From positions 1,612,001-1,676,000 of the forward strand of contig NZ_CP072425.1 of assembly GCF_017742995.1 (NCBI RefSeq): 64,000 bases of DNA. The letters are read 5' to 3'. Every line of letters begins with the position of its first letter. The first letter of the stretch is position 1. Below the pieces are notes generated by a model. The model did not search any database, had not been told where the DNA came from, and saw only the letters and a list, made by a program, of their open reading frames with translations. The position numbers and the translations under genes are program-made. The stretch is from Pseudoalteromonas viridis (GTDB lineage: Bacteria; Pseudomonadota; Gammaproteobacteria; Enterobacterales; Alteromonadaceae). Shown here piece after piece: positions 1 through 9,825 of the stretch.

Positions 1-873
<873 letters not shown>

Positions 874-883
874 TTTAGGGAAG

Positions 884-901
884 CGGGCCTCTTCGGGCCC
901 G
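884..901 (+). other. Hairpin between thiC and thiO
   Basis: CGGGCC and GGCCCG form a six-pair GC-only stem with a six-base loop in the 40-base gap between thiC and thiO. There is no T run after it, so it is not a standard intrinsic terminator. It may protect the thiC mRNA or set different expression of thiC and the thiazole genes; that is inference. Confidence 0.4.
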
Positions 902-913
902 TATGGAGGCAAG

Positions 914-1933
914 ATGTCCCAGACAAACAAACCACGCGTTGCTATTGTTGGCTTTGGCCTGACAGGGCGGGTTGCAGCCCTGATGCTGGCAGAGCAGTAT
1001 CAGCTGAGCGTATTTGAGCGCGACCTGGTCGCGACCCCTGCCAGTGTCGGCACTTTAGCGGCGGCGATGCTCGCCCCCATGGCCGAATCCGTGATCTGTG
1101 AACAAGACCTGGCAGAGCAGGGCTTACATGCCATGACCTTATGGCCTGAGTTGCTGGCCAAGCTCGATGCACCGGTGTTCTTTCAGCAGCAGGGCACAGT
1201 GATTGTTGCGCACCAGCAAGACCGAGGCGATTTGCTGAGTTTTCAGCGTCGCCTTAAACCACTGGCTGGCCATCAGGTGCAAAGCCTGGATGGCCGCGGC
1301 ATTGGTTCGCTGGAGCCTGAATTGGCTGGCCGCTTTCATCAGGGGTTGTATTTACCCTGCGAGGGGCAGCTCGATAATCTGGCATTCTTTGCTGCCAGCC
1401 TTAGCACCCTAAAAAACAGAGGCGTGCGCTTTCATGAAGGGGCAGCGGCACACATCGCACATGGGCGGGTCAATGGTGAAGCGTTTGACTGGATCATTGA
1501 CTGCCGCGGGCTGGATGCCAAAGACGACTGCCCCGGGCTGCGTGGGGTACGTGGCGAAGTTGCCCGCATCTATGCGCCGGAGGTGAGTTTGCAGCGTCCG
1601 GTGCGTCTGATGCATCCGCGTTATCCGCTCTACATCGCGCCTAAACCAAATCACGAGTTTGTCATCGGTGCGACCGAAATTGAATCTCAGGATCGGGGCG
1701 ATATCACGGTCCGCTCGACACTGGAGCTGCTGTCGGCCGCATATACGGTACACAGTGGCTTTGCTGAGGGGCGGGTGATGTCGCTGCGCGCAGGTTTGCG
1801 CCCGGCGTATAAAGATAATCGCCCACATATTAGTGTCACTGATAATGTGATCCGCATTAACGGTCTGTATCGGCATGGGTTTTTGCTCGCACCAATGGTG
1901 GTGCAACAGGCGTTACAACAAGGGGTATTATGA
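914..1933 (+). CDS. thiO: Glycine oxidase-type FAD oxidoreductase ThiO
   Basis: FAD enzyme of the DAO family that oxidises glycine to the iminoacetate (dehydroglycine) needed for the thiazole ring. The N-terminus has the Rossmann dinucleotide motif VGFGLTGR (12-19), and the C-terminus has the family pattern NGLYRHGFLLAP that closes the flavin site. Length 339 residues is usual for the family. The ATG is 40 bases after thiC, behind a GGAGG-like site, and the stop overlaps the thiS start (ATGA). Its place between thiC and thiS-thiG supports ThiO rather than another DAO enzyme. The oxygen-dependent ThiO route is used here; no thiH is seen in this operon. Confidence 0.92.
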   Translation: MSQTNKPRVAIVGFGLTGRVAALMLAEQYQLSVFERDLVATPASVGTLAAAMLAPMAESVICEQDLAEQGLHAMTLWPELLAKLDAPVFFQQQGTVIVAHQQDRGDLLSFQRRLKPLAGHQVQSLDGRGIGSLEPELAGRFHQGLYLPCEGQLDNLAFFAASLSTLKNRGVRFHEGAAAHIAHGRVNGEAFDWIIDCRGLDAKDDCPGLRGVRGEVARIYAPEVSLQRPVRLMHPRYPLYIAPKPNHEFVIGATEIESQDRGDITVRSTLELLSAAYTVHSGFAEGRVMSLRAGLRPAYKDNRPHISVTDNVIRINGLYRHGFLLAPMVVQQALQQGVL

Positions 1934-2127
1934 ATATAAGTTACAATGGTCAGGCGCTCACGCTGTCACAGCCACAGTCTTTGCTGGAGGTGATTGAAGC
2001 ACAAGGGGCAAAGGCGCCTTTTGCGGTGGCGCTGAACGGGCAATTTGTGCCGCGCAGCACGTTAGCAGAGCAGCGACTGCAAGAGGGTGACAGCATCGAG
2101 TTGCTATCGCCTATTCAGGGAGGCTAA
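1930..2127 (+). CDS. thiS: Sulfur carrier protein ThiS
   Basis: Small ubiquitin-like carrier of 65 residues. The C-terminal Gly-Gly is adenylated by ThiF and converted to a thiocarboxylate that delivers sulfur to ThiG. The sequence shows the beta-grasp start ([12 protein letters not shown]), a [10 protein letters not shown] helix and the ending SPIQGG. It overlaps the thiO stop by four bases and is followed two bases later by thiG, so the three are translationally linked. The family assignment is firm because of size, the GG tail and position. Confidence 0.96.
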   Translation: MNISYNGQALTLSQPQSLLEVIEAQGAKAPFAVALNGQFVPRSTLAEQRLQEGDSIELLSPIQGG

Positions 2128-2129
2128 TA

Positions 2130-2921
2130 ATGCACAGTGATACGCCGTTAACCATTTATGGTGAGCAGTTCGACAGCCGCTTGCTGATAGGCTCTGCACT
2201 TTACCCCTCGCCGGAGATTATGCAGCAAAGCCTGGTCGCCTCGCAGGCGCAAATCGTCACCGTCTCTTTGCGACGACAGAACTCAGTATCGGCCGGAGAC
2301 GACTTCTGGCAACTGATCAAGGATACCGGTTTGCGGGTGTTACCCAATACCGCCGGGTGTCACAGTGTTAAAGAAGTGGTGACACTGGCGCAAATGTGCC
2401 GGGAAGTGTTTGCAACTGACTGGATCAAGCTGGAGCTGATTGGCGACGAGTATAATTTACAGCCCGATCCGATTGCCCTGCTGGAAGCCACCGACATCCT
2501 GATAAAGCAGGGGTTTAAAGTGCTGCCATATTGCACCGATGATTTAGTGGTATGTCAGCGCCTGGCAGATCTGGGCTGCGAAGTACTGATGCCCTGGGGC
2601 GCGCCCATTGGTACCGGAAAAGGGTTACTTAATCCCTATAACTTGAAAACCATTCGTGAGCGTTTGCCTGACCATACCCTGATTGTCGACGCGGGACTCG
2701 GTTTACCTTCGCATGCCGTTCAGGCCCTGGAGCTTGGTTACGATGCCGTGTTGCTGAATTCTGCCATTGCCGGTGCTGGCTGTCCGGTGACCATGGCCAG
2801 TGCTTTTAATCATGCGGTGGTTGCCGGGCGTGCTGCTTACGTGGCGCAGGCCATGCCGGAGAAAGAAGTCGCAGCGCCTTCCACCCCGACGATGGGGATG
2901 CCCTTTTGGCATCAGAATTAA
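2130..2921 (+). CDS. thiG: Thiazole synthase ThiG
   Basis: TIM-barrel enzyme that condenses deoxyxylulose-5-phosphate, dehydroglycine and ThiS-bound sulfur into the thiazole tautomer. Visible blocks are SLRRQN (46-51), PNTAGCHS (72-79), the Schiff-base lysine region [10 protein letters not shown] with K100, and [17 protein letters not shown] followed by [10 protein letters not shown] and [13 protein letters not shown]. It starts two bases after thiS and has the usual length (263 residues). The 84-base gap to thiDE is the largest in the operon apart from its ends. Confidence 0.96.
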   Translation: MHSDTPLTIYGEQFDSRLLIGSALYPSPEIMQQSLVASQAQIVTVSLRRQNSVSAGDDFWQLIKDTGLRVLPNTAGCHSVKEVVTLAQMCREVFATDWIKLELIGDEYNLQPDPIALLEATDILIKQGFKVLPYCTDDLVVCQRLADLGCEVLMPWGAPIGTGKGLLNPYNLKTIRERLPDHTLIVDAGLGLPSHAVQALELGYDAVLLNSAIAGAGCPVTMASAFNHAVVAGRAAYVAQAMPEKEVAAPSTPTMGMPFWHQN

Positions 2922-3005
2922 ACACGCGCTATAGTGACGCTAAGCCTTTGTGGCGCAAAGTACTTAATCATGCGCCCATGTTCAACAGAGTAAGTAGGAG
3001 TAATT

Positions 3006-4526
3006 GTGGCTGAACTGGTATGGACCATTGCCGGGTCGGATTCGGGCGGCGGCGCCGGAGTGCAGGCGGATGTCAAAGCAATGCACAGTTTTGGTGTGCA
3101 AACCTGCACAGCCATAACCGCGCTGACGGCGCAAAATAGCTTGGCGGTTGAAGAGATCAACGCGGTCTCGAGTGAAGTGCTGGAATCTCAGCTGCTGGCA
3201 CTCGAAGCCGATTTAAAAGCAACCGTGATCAAGATTGGCATGTTGGCCAACAGCACACAGATCCAACTAGTGGCAGAGCATCTGGCGCAGTACAAGAGCC
3301 GCTGGGACAATCCCCCTGTGATTGTGTTCGACCCGGTTGCCATTGCGTCCAGTGGCGATGCGCTGACCGAAGAAGATACTCTGGATGCGCTGAAAAAGTA
3401 CTTATTACCTCTGGTCGATGTGATCACGCCTAATACGCAGGAAACGCAAGTATTGACTGGCGTATATCTGATTGGTCCGGATGCCGTCAGGGACGCTGCC
3501 CGTAAGCTGCGAGAGTTTGGCGTCAAATCGGTGATCATTAAAGGGGGACACTGGGATTATCCCAGTGGTTATTGCATTGATTATTGCTGGAGTGAGGGCG
3601 AAGAGTATTGGCTGGGTAATGAGGCGATACAAACGCCGCACAGCCACGGCACCGGTTGTAGCTTTGCCTCTTCTGTTGCGGCTTGCCTGGCCAAAGGCTA
3701 CCCGATCAAAGATGCCTTTATTTTGGCCAAGGCCTATATCAATCAGGGGCTGAAATTAGCGCAGCGCTTTGGTGAGGGCAGGGGACCTCTGGCACATGCT
3801 GGGTTCCCAGAGAATATCTCAGACTTTCCTCAGGTGATAGAGCCTGGCAGCTGGCTCGGCGATGAACTGGAATTTGCTCTTAGCGAAGAGTTTAACTTTG
3901 CTGCTGGGTTTGCACCCATCGGCGAAGAGCTAGGGCTTTATGCCGTCGTTGACTCGGTAGACTGGGTTGAGAAGTGTCTGGCGGAAGGCGTGAAAACGGT
4001 GCAACTCAGAATTAAACAGGCTGATCACGCGACCCTGGAAGAAGACATACAGTGTGCTATCACCCTGGGTGAGAAATATCAGGGCCGGGTCTTTATTAAC
4101 GACCATTGGGAGCTCGCCATTCGCCATGGCGCTTATGGGGTGCACCTTGGTCAGGAAGATCTGGATTCGGCGAATCTGATTGCCATTCAGCAGGCGGGAT
4201 TACGCCTGGGGGTGTCCACGCATGGGTTTTATGAAATGCTGCGAGCCCATAACTACCGGCCCAGCTACCTGGCATTTGGGGCGATTTACCCGACCACCAC
4301 TAAGGACATGACCGGGCAGATCCAGGGGCTTGAAAAGCTCAGGCACTTTGTACCTCTGATGCGTGAAACCTATCCCACTGTGGCCATTGGGGGCATTGAC
4401 CTGACGCGCGCTCCTCAGGTTGCCGCCACTGGAGTGGGTAGTGTGGCGGTGGTGCGCGCCATCACCGAGGCGGCGGATTATAAACAGGCTATCATTGACC
4501 TGAAACGGGCCACAGGCGAATCATGA
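3006..4526 (+). CDS. thiDE: Bifunctional HMP-P kinase / thiamine-phosphate synthase ThiDE
   Basis: Fusion of two thiamine enzymes. Residues 1-270 are the ThiD kinase of the ribokinase fold, with AGSDSGGGAGVQAD (9-22) and the catalytic anion-hole motif GTGC (215-218). Residues 305-506 are ThiE, which joins HMP-PP with thiazole phosphate: QLRIK (333-337), FINDHWELA (363-371), HLGQED (380-385), FGAIYPTTTK (424-433) and IGGI (461-464). The linker of about 35 residues is acidic. The start is GTG, seven bases after TAGGAG; its ORF overlaps thiF by ATGA at the end. Such fusions occur in several gammaproteobacteria. With thiC, thiOSG and thiF next to it, the operon covers most of the pathway up to thiamine phosphate. 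Confidence 0.94.
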   Translation: MAELVWTIAGSDSGGGAGVQADVKAMHSFGVQTCTAITALTAQNSLAVEEINAVSSEVLESQLLALEADLKATVIKIGMLANSTQIQLVAEHLAQYKSRWDNPPVIVFDPVAIASSGDALTEEDTLDALKKYLLPLVDVITPNTQETQVLTGVYLIGPDAVRDAARKLREFGVKSVIIKGGHWDYPSGYCIDYCWSEGEEYWLGNEAIQTPHSHGTGCSFASSVAACLAKGYPIKDAFILAKAYINQGLKLAQRFGEGRGPLAHAGFPENISDFPQVIEPGSWLGDELEFALSEEFNFAAGFAPIGEELGLYAVVDSVDWVEKCLAEGVKTVQLRIKQADHATLEEDIQCAITLGEKYQGRVFINDHWELAIRHGAYGVHLGQEDLDSANLIAIQQAGLRLGVSTHGFYEMLRAHNYRPSYLAFGAIYPTTTKDMTGQIQGLEKLRHFVPLMRETYPTVAIGGIDLTRAPQVAATGVGSVAVVRAITEAADYKQAIIDLKRATGES

Positions 4527-5275
4527 GTACAGAGCTCAGTGACAAAGAGCGGCTAAGGTACAGCCGCCATTTACTGCTCAACGAGGTGTCAGAAGCCGGT
4601 CAGCTGCGCCTAAAACAAGCGCGGGTGGCTGTGGTTGGCTGTGGGGGTCTTGGCAGCCCTGCGCTGTTTTATCTGGCGGCAAGTGGAGTTGGACAGCTGA
4701 CTTTTTGTGATGATGATGCGGTTGAGCTGTCTAATTTACAAAGGCAAATTTTGTATAAGGTCAGTCACATTGGTCAGCCAAAAGCGAAAGCCGCGGGTAA
4801 GGTTTTAGCGAGCCTGAATAACCAAATCTCACTTGTTCCTCAGCCTGTGAAGCTCGACAGCGGCAATATAGACAGGATATTGCAAGACAGTGACTGGATC
4901 CTGGATTGCAGCGACAACTTCGCTACGCGCTACTTGCTCAATCAGTATTGCGTACAACACCGTAAAGTCCTGATCTCGGGTGCCGCGCTGGGTACTCAGG
5001 GCCAGTTTATGGCCTTTGATTTCAGGGCGTCCTCGCCCTGTTATCACTGCATTTTTCCAAAGTCGTCGGCGCAACCGGTATTGAATTGTCAGAACGCAGG
5101 TGTAGTGAGCCCGTTATTAGGCATTATCGGCTCTATGCAGGCGATGAAAGTGGTCAGTTTAATTATCTCTGATGTGCCTGATACACACAGCGAAATGATA
5201 GTGGTCGATGCTTTGAGCTTGCAGCAACGGCAGTTTACGCTGGAAAGGGATGCGGCATGTCATGTGTGTGGCTAA
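4523..5275 (+). CDS. thiF: ThiS adenylyltransferase ThiF (HesA/MoeB/ThiF family)
   Basis: E1-like enzyme that adenylates the C-terminal glycine of ThiS. It has the nucleotide-binding loop VVGCGGLGS (37-45), the family block DDDAVELSNLQRQ, the DNFATRYLLNQ segment with the catalytic Asp region, and two zinc-binding Cys pairs, CYHC in the middle and CHVC at the extreme C-terminus (246-249). Length 250 is normal. MoeB is the main look-alike, but the four-base overlap with thiDE and the operon point to ThiF. Confidence 0.92.
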   Translation: MSTELSDKERLRYSRHLLLNEVSEAGQLRLKQARVAVVGCGGLGSPALFYLAASGVGQLTFCDDDAVELSNLQRQILYKVSHIGQPKAKAAGKVLASLNNQISLVPQPVKLDSGNIDRILQDSDWILDCSDNFATRYLLNQYCVQHRKVLISGAALGTQGQFMAFDFRASSPCYHCIFPKSSAQPVLNCQNAGVVSPLLGIIGSMQAMKVVSLIISDVPDTHSEMIVVDALSLQQRQFTLERDAACHVCG

Positions 5276-5294
5276 TGCCACGAACGATTAAAAC

Positions 5295-5317
5295 AGCCCG
5301 CAAATGCGGGCTTTTTT
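5295..5317 (+). terminator. Terminator shared by thiF and psd
   Basis: AGCCCGC and GCGGGCT form a seven-pair stem with a four-base loop followed by TTTTT. On the minus strand the stem is followed by TGTTTTAAT, so it can stop both the thi operon and the convergent psd transcript. Confidence 0.9.
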
Positions 5318-5332
5318 GAGCGCGTGATCCGG

Positions 5333-6199
5333 CTAGTCGCGGATGGTCGCAAATGGGGTGCCCATGCGGGTAACGGTTTCTGGCAATTGGTTGGCCAGGA
5401 AGTCGGCTTTATCTTCTCCCCAGGCCAAAATAACCGTCGAGCCCAGCTTAAAGCGGCCCATCTCGTCGCCTTTTTTCAATTTAACGGCGTTGTCGCCCTC
5501 TGCGGGATAATCCCAGCTAAAGACGTCTTTGCCGGCTGGTGGCGTGACTGTGCCCGCCCAGATGGTTTCGATGCTGGCCACTATGGTGGCGCCCACCAGT
5601 ACCATAGCCAGTGGACCTATCTCAGTGTCAAAGATAGCGACAACCCGCTCGTTACGAGCAAACAGATTAGGGACGTTTTGCGCAGTTAGCGGGTTTACCG
5701 AGAACAGATCGCCAGGTACGTAGATCATCTTTTTCAGCGTACCATCAAGGGGCATATGAATGCGGTGATAGTCTTTGGGCGCCAGATAAATGGTGGCAAA
5801 CTTACCACCAAGATACGGTGCTACGTCGGATTCTTTGCCCCCCAGCAGGGTTTGCAGGCTGTAGTCATGGCCTTTGGCCTGAATGATCTGACCATCGACT
5901 ACATCACCTAACTGGCTGATGGCACCGTCGACCGGGTGAGCCACAATGCTGGCTTCTTCGGCAAGTGGGCGGATCCCCGGCTTCAGCGGACGGGTAAAGA
6001 ATTCATTAAAGGTTTTATAGTGAGCTGGATCTTCATGCAGGGCTTCACTCATGTCTATCTTGTACTGTTTGATAAACAATTTAATTAAGGTGGTTGTCAG
6101 TGCACCCGCTTCGGCTGCGGCCAGTTTTCCCACCAAACGTGATACGGCATGTTTGGGTAAAGCATATTGCAGGGCAATCTTTAGTTTATCCAAGTTCAC
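5333..6199 (-). CDS. psd: Phosphatidylserine decarboxylase proenzyme
   Basis: Membrane-associated pyruvoyl enzyme that makes phosphatidylethanolamine. The self-cleavage motif LGST lies at residues 252-255, with the bond broken before S254 to give the pyruvoyl alpha chain. [24 protein letters not shown] and [13 protein letters not shown] are family blocks. I place the start at the GTG at 6199-6197 ([17 protein letters not shown]), because it has an AGGA site at 6212-6209 and gives 288 residues, the usual size; the longer in-frame extension would run into rsgA and has no family resemblance. Transcribed after rsgA with a 34-base gap. Confidence 0.95.
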   Translation of the reverse strand: MNLDKLKIALQYALPKHAVSRLVGKLAAAEAGALTTTLIKLFIKQYKIDMSEALHEDPAHYKTFNEFFTRPLKPGIRPLAEEASIVAHPVDGAISQLGDVVDGQIIQAKGHDYSLQTLLGGKESDVAPYLGGKFATIYLAPKDYHRIHMPLDGTLKKMIYVPGDLFSVNPLTAQNVPNLFARNERVVAIFDTEIGPLAMVLVGATIVASIETIWAGTVTPPAGKDVFSWDYPAEGDNAVKLKKGDEMGRFKLGSTVILAWGEDKADFLANQLPETVTRMGTPFATIRD

Positions 6200-6233
6200 T
6201 TTTATTATTCCTGAAAAAATTTTGAAGATAGTA

Positions 6234-7286
6234 TCAAACTCTTGGCGCGCGCGCACCTGCGCGACCATCCGCCATTGACTCCAGAATACGATGATAGCTG
6301 TCAAAGCGCAGCTCGCTGATCTTGCCCTCATCAACCGCTTCCAGGATCAGACAACCCGGATCGTTAAGGTGTTTGCAGTCACGAAAACGACAGCCGCCGA
6401 TAAACTCACGAAACTCTTTAAAACACCAGGTTACCCGCTCAACCTCCAGGTGCCACAGACCGAACTCACGGATCCCCGGACTGTCTATCAGATTACCGCC
6501 ACTGGGCAGGTGATGCAGTTTAGAAACCGTGGTGGTGTGCTGACCAAGACCACTGTTCTCAGAGACTTCCTGCGTCAGAATGGCTGCATCGGGCAGGACG
6601 GTGTTCACTAACGTGGATTTGCCCACACCGGATTGGCCAACAAAGATGTTGTTCTTGTCTGTCAGCAGGGCTTTGAGCTCATCAATCCCTTGGCCTGTTT
6701 TGTTACTCACCAGCAGGACGCGGTAACCTAGCTCACGATAGATATCCAGCACTTCATCGACATAGTCGAGGCCTTCTTCATCGAGCAGATCGATCTTGTT
6801 GAGTAACAGAATAGGCTCAATGCCCATGTCTTCACAGGCGACCAGATAGCGGTCAATGATCTGTGGGGTGAATTCAGGCACTACAGCGGACACCATTAAA
6901 ATCTGATCAATATTGGCTGCCACCACTTTTACGCCGTCGTAAAAATCCGGACGGGTGAGCTGAGAGCGGCGAGGCTCGACGGCTTCTATCACGCCGGCCA
7001 GATCGCCTTCGCTGACTTTGGCGCGACGAAAAATCACGTCGTCGCCACATACTATGCTGGTGACAGTACGCCGAATATTACAGCGCAGTACGTCGCCATT
7101 TTCGCACTCGACATCGGCATGCTGGCCAAAGCGACTGATCACCACAGCGGGTTCTGTGGGGCCCAGGTTATCGGTTTGCCAAGTTACCTGAGTGTCGGAT
7201 TGTTGTTTCGCTTTATGCAAGCGTTTTTGATGGTTGGCACTGATCCGTCTGGATTGGCCCTTACTGAGTTTTTTGCGTTTTGCCAT
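6234..7286 (-). CDS. rsgA: Ribosome small subunit GTPase RsgA
   Basis: Circularly permuted GTPase that checks late 30S assembly. The basic N-terminus ([14 protein letters not shown]) leads into an OB fold (about 45-105). The G motifs come in the permuted order G4 NKID (163-166), G1 GQSGVGKS (217-224), G3 DSPG (268-271). A zinc site follows with C299, C304, H306 and C312. Length 350 matches the E. coli protein. It lies between orn (divergent) and psd, the standard gammaproteobacterial order. Confidence 0.96.
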   Translation of the reverse strand: MAKRKKLSKGQSRRISANHQKRLHKAKQQSDTQVTWQTDNLGPTEPAVVISRFGQHADVECENGDVLRCNIRRTVTSIVCGDDVIFRRAKVSEGDLAGVIEAVEPRRSQLTRPDFYDGVKVVAANIDQILMVSAVVPEFTPQIIDRYLVACEDMGIEPILLLNKIDLLDEEGLDYVDEVLDIYRELGYRVLLVSNKTGQGIDELKALLTDKNNIFVGQSGVGKSTLVNTVLPDAAILTQEVSENSGLGQHTTTVSKLHHLPSGGNLIDSPGIREFGLWHLEVERVTWCFKEFREFIGGCRFRDCKHLNDPGCLILEAVDEGKISELRFDSYHRILESMADGRAGARAPRV

Positions 7287-7459
7287 ATCTTATAAACTCG
7301 CGACACGATTTATTGCTATCGAGTGGTATACAGGCCAATCATGGACTATAACTCAATAAATTGCCCCGCTTTGTAAAAAAAAGCTTTTGGTCGAGTGATG
7401 AAGCTAATATGATATATCTAATTGCATTGGATCTAAAGGAAAGTACCGTTAGGTAGTGT

Positions 7460-8005
7460 ATGTCTTTTCATGAATCAAACCTGATCTGGCTCGACTTAGA
7501 AATGACGGGTCTGGAACCTAAAACAGATAGGATCCTCGAAATTGCCACTGTGATCACCGACTGTGATCTGAATGTACTGGCCGAGGGACCTGTAATTGCT
7601 ATCCATCAAAGTGATGACTTACTTGATAATATGGATGAGTGGTGCACAAACCAGCATGGCCGTTCCGGTCTGACTGCGCGTTGTAAGGCCAGCACTCACT
7701 CTGAATCTGATGCAATCAAACAAACATTAGACTTCCTGAAACAATGGGTACCGCCGGGCAAATCGCCTATGTGTGGTAATTCGATTGGTCAGGACCGTCG
7801 CTTCCTCAATAAATACATGCCTGAGCTGGAAGAATATTTCCACTACCGCAACCTGGACGTCAGCACAATTAAAGAGCTGGCACGTCGTTGGAAGCCTGAG
7901 CTGTTAAATGGGATCCACAAAAAGAGCTCTCACCTGGCTCTGGACGACATCAAAGACTCCATTATGGAGTTGAAGGTTTACCAGCAAAAATTCTTCAATC
8001 TTTAA
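7460..8005 (+). CDS. orn: Oligoribonuclease
   Basis: DEDDh 3'-5' exonuclease that degrades very short RNAs, including pGpG left after cyclic-di-GMP breakdown. [12 protein letters not shown] at 9-20 supplies the catalytic D12 and E14; the later [21 protein letters not shown] and [10 protein letters not shown] blocks supply the remaining acidic residues and histidine. Length 181 is typical. It is divergent from rsgA across a 173-base gap. Confidence 0.96.
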   Translation: MSFHESNLIWLDLEMTGLEPKTDRILEIATVITDCDLNVLAEGPVIAIHQSDDLLDNMDEWCTNQHGRSGLTARCKASTHSESDAIKQTLDFLKQWVPPGKSPMCGNSIGQDRRFLNKYMPELEEYFHYRNLDVSTIKELARRWKPELLNGIHKKSSHLALDDIKDSIMELKVYQQKFFNL

Positions 8006-8023
8006 AAAATTTGGAAAAAGTAC

Positions 8024-8051
8024 TTGCAATGCTTTTTCTATCTTGTAGAAT
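8024..8051 (+). promoter_or_regulatory. Promoter of the tRNA-Gly array
   Basis: TTGCAA (8024-8029), 16 bases, TAGAAT (8046-8051). A GC-rich discriminator (CCTGCCCCGC) follows, as is common for stable-RNA promoters under stringent control. It starts about 75 bases before the first tRNA. Confidence 0.75.
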
Positions 8052-8098
8052 CCTGCCCCGCTCAAGACGGCAAACATTGTTTGTTGCTTGTGCGTGAT

Positions 8099-8174
8099 GC
8101 GGCACTAGCTCAGCTGGTAGAGCGCGACCTTGCCAAGGTCGAGGTCACGAGTTCGAACCTCGTGTGCCGCTCCA
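8099..8174 (+). tRNA. glyV: tRNA-Gly (GCC), copy 1
   Basis: 76-base cloverleaf. Acceptor GCGGCAC pairs with GTGCCGC, anticodon loop TTGCCAA gives GCC, T loop TTCGAAC, discriminator T, and CCA is encoded. First of four identical intact copies. Confidence 0.97.
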
Positions 8175-8328
8175 ACACTTTTTCAGGTGTATAAACTAGA
8201 TGTTTTCTATGAAGCGGCACTAGCTCAGCTGGTAGAGCGCGACCTTGCCAAGGTCGAGGTCACGAGTTCGAACCTCGTGTGCCGCTCCAACACTTCTTCA
8301 GGTGTATAAACTAGATACTTTCTATGAA
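8175..8328 (+). repeat. Tandem 115-base tRNA-Gly repeat unit (spacers 1 and 2)
   Basis: The spacers at 8175-8213 and 8290-8328 are 39 bases each and differ at only a few positions, so copies 1 and 2 with their spacers are a tandem duplication of a 115-base unit. The range given also includes tRNA copy 2, which is listed separately. The spacers after copies 3 and 4 are unrelated. Confidence 0.85.
8214..8289 (+). tRNA. glyV: tRNA-Gly (GCC), copy 2
   Basis: Identical to copy 1 over 76 bases, anticodon GCC, CCA encoded. Confidence 0.97.
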
Positions 8329-8366
8329 GCGGCACTAGCTCAGCTGCTAAAACGTTAGACGCGACC
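8329..8366 (+). pseudogene. Decayed tRNA-Gly copy
   Basis: The first 18 bases (GCGGCACTAGCTCAGCTG) are identical to the intact genes and keep the preceding spacer. A short insertion follows, then TAGACGCGACC, which resembles TAGAGCGCGACC of the D stem to anticodon stem. After that the sequence diverges into a different GC-rich hairpin (GCGAC, GTCGC) and the 3' half is missing. It cannot fold as a tRNA. Confidence 0.8.
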
Positions 8367-8405
8367 CGTCGCGCACCAGCGTTTGAAACATGAGTAATCA
8401 GGAAT

Positions 8406-8481
8406 GCGGCACTAGCTCAGCTGGTAGAGCGCGACCTTGCCAAGGTCGAGGTCACGAGTTCGAACCTCGTGTGCCGCTCCA
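8406..8481 (+). tRNA. glyV: tRNA-Gly (GCC), copy 3
   Basis: Identical to copy 1 over 76 bases. It follows the decayed copy after about 40 bases. Confidence 0.97.
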
Positions 8482-8551
8482 ATCTACAATCAGTTTACTC
8501 GACTGACTAAACAACGAGTTTGTATTGGATGATATTTCTATATCCTGTGAA

Positions 8552-8627
8552 GCGGCACTAGCTCAGCTGGTAGAGCGCGACCTTGCCAAGGTCGAGGTCA
8601 CGAGTTCGAACCTCGTGTGCCGCTCCA
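8552..8627 (+). tRNA. glyV: tRNA-Gly (GCC), copy 4
   Basis: Identical to copy 1 over 76 bases, last of the array. A T-rich stretch follows, but no clear stem-loop terminator is visible. Confidence 0.97.
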
Positions 8628-8728
8628 ACTTTCCTCTCTTTTTCTATCCTTATTTTATCTTTATTGTTCACGCTGACTTACTTGCTCAACTTTAAATCTT
8701 ATTCCACCAATTTTCATCGATAAACTGA

Positions 8729-8757
8729 TTGCTTATTTTTAGTTCGACACGTAAAAT
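8729..8757 (+). promoter_or_regulatory. Promoter of rpsF-priB-rpsR-rplI
   Basis: TTGCTT (8729-8734), 17 bases, TAAAAT (8752-8757), followed by ACGCGC. It is placed so that the transcript has a leader of about 85 bases holding the S6:S18-like structure. Confidence 0.65.
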
Positions 8758-8765
8758 ACGCGCTC

Positions 8766-8824
8766 TTTCGGCCTAACTAACTTTAGTTCCTTGCCTTACC
8801 CCGACTGGCCGAAACGGGACAAGG
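8766..8824 (+). promoter_or_regulatory. Probable S6:S18-binding leader of rpsF
   Basis: CCTTG (8789-8793) pairs with CAAGG (8820-8824), and CCCG (8800-8803) pairs with CGGG (8815-8818), with a bulge CCTTAC between the stems and an 11-base loop. This two-stem form with CCG and a bulge matches the known autoregulatory leader bound by the S6:S18 complex. A second perfect 8-base pairing, TTTCGGCC (8766-8773) with GGCCGAAA (8807-8814), uses the loop and could compete with it or form a pseudoknot. Confidence 0.6.
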
Positions 8825-8848
8825 CTATATTAACCGTAAGGAATATCC

Positions 8849-9190
8849 ATGCGTCATTACGAAATCGTATTCATGGTTCACCCAGACCAAAGTGAGCAAG
8901 TACCTGGTATGATCGAGCGTTATACTGGTGCCATCACAGAAGCTGGCGGTAAAATCCACCGTCTAGAAGACTGGGGTCGTCGTCAACTGGCTTACCCAAT
9001 CGAAAAGCTTCACAAAGCACACTATGTTCTGTTGAACGTTGAAGCACCTACTGAAGTAATCAGCGAGCTTGAAACTTCTTTCCGCTACAACGATGCAGTG
9101 CTTCGTAACCTGGTTATGCGTACTAAGAACGCTGTAACTGAAGCGTCTCCTCTTGCTAAAGAAGAGAAAAAAGAAGCAGCAACTGCTTAA
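8849..9190 (+). CDS. rpsF: 30S ribosomal protein S6
   Basis: Primary binding partner of S18 in the 30S platform. [14 protein letters not shown] and the [24 protein letters not shown] block are characteristic. The C-terminal tail is rich in Lys, Glu and Ala ([10 protein letters not shown]), like the glutamylated tail of E. coli S6 but with mixed residues. TAAGGA precedes the ATG. First gene of its operon; 30 bases to the ORF of priB. Confidence 0.97.
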   Translation: MRHYEIVFMVHPDQSEQVPGMIERYTGAITEAGGKIHRLEDWGRRQLAYPIEKLHKAHYVLLNVEAPTEVISELETSFRYNDAVLRNLVMRTKNAVTEASPLAKEEKKEAATA

Positions 9191-9223
9191 TCGTTATTGA
9201 TTCGGAATTGACCTGGTAGTTTG

Positions 9224-9550
9224 GTGAGCACTCAGTCTGAACTGTATACAAACCAGCTGGTATTATCTGGCACGGTCTGTAAGCCACCTAAGTACAGTCA
9301 AAGCCCCGCGGGCATCGCGCATTGTATTTTTGTTTTAGAGCATAAGTCGATGCAGATAGAAGCCGACCTAAATCGTAACAGTTATGTACGTATTCAGGTG
9401 GTTGCCAGCGGACAGCAGTTCCGGACTCAACTAGAGCATTTATGCGTTGGGCAGACCTTACAGGTACGCGGTTTTTTAAACCGACACGAGAGCCGCAGCG
9501 GCTTGAGTCAACTTGTATTACATGCACAACATATTGAAAGAATTAATTGA
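9224..9550 (+). CDS. priB: Primosomal replication protein N (PriB)
   Basis: Single-stranded DNA-binding OB-fold dimer that assists PriA in restarting stalled forks. The segment NQLVLSGTVCKPPKYS and the later AGIAHCIFVLEHKS closely follow E. coli PriB (NRLVLSGTVC, GIPHCQFVLEH). It sits between rpsF and rpsR as in other gammaproteobacteria. Neither possible start is ATG: I prefer GTG at 9224, but TTG at 9221 would add one residue. Weak initiation would fit the need for much less PriB than ribosomal protein. Confidence 0.92.
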   Translation: MSTQSELYTNQLVLSGTVCKPPKYSQSPAGIAHCIFVLEHKSMQIEADLNRNSYVRIQVVASGQQFRTQLEHLCVGQTLQVRGFLNRHESRSGLSQLVLHAQHIERIN

Positions 9551-9562
9551 GGAAATTTACTC

Positions 9563-9790
9563 ATGGCACGTTATTTCAGACGTCGTAAGTTCTGCCGTTT
9601 CAAAGCGGAAGGCGTACAACAAATCGATTACAAAGATCTGGCTACTCTTAGAAACTACGTAACAGAAAGTGGCAAAATCGTACCTAGCCGTATCACAGGT
9701 ACTAGCGCTAAATATCAGCGTCAGCTAGCAACTGCTATCAAGCGTGCTCGCTACCTAGCCCTTCTTCCGTACACTGACTTACACAAGTAA
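9563..9790 (+). CDS. rpsR: 30S ribosomal protein S18
   Basis: 75-residue basic protein, [17 protein letters not shown], with the typical [24 protein letters not shown] core. It binds S6 and 16S rRNA. GAGGAAAT lies just before the ATG, 12 bases after priB. Confidence 0.98.
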
Positions 9791-9825
9791 GCAGCTGATT
9801 AACAGTTTTTAAAAGGTGTAGAGAC

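Noticed and set aside
6200..6334. Longer psd start giving 333 residues
   Set aside because: The extra 45 residues have no family match and overlap rsgA; the GTG at 6199 has a ribosome site.
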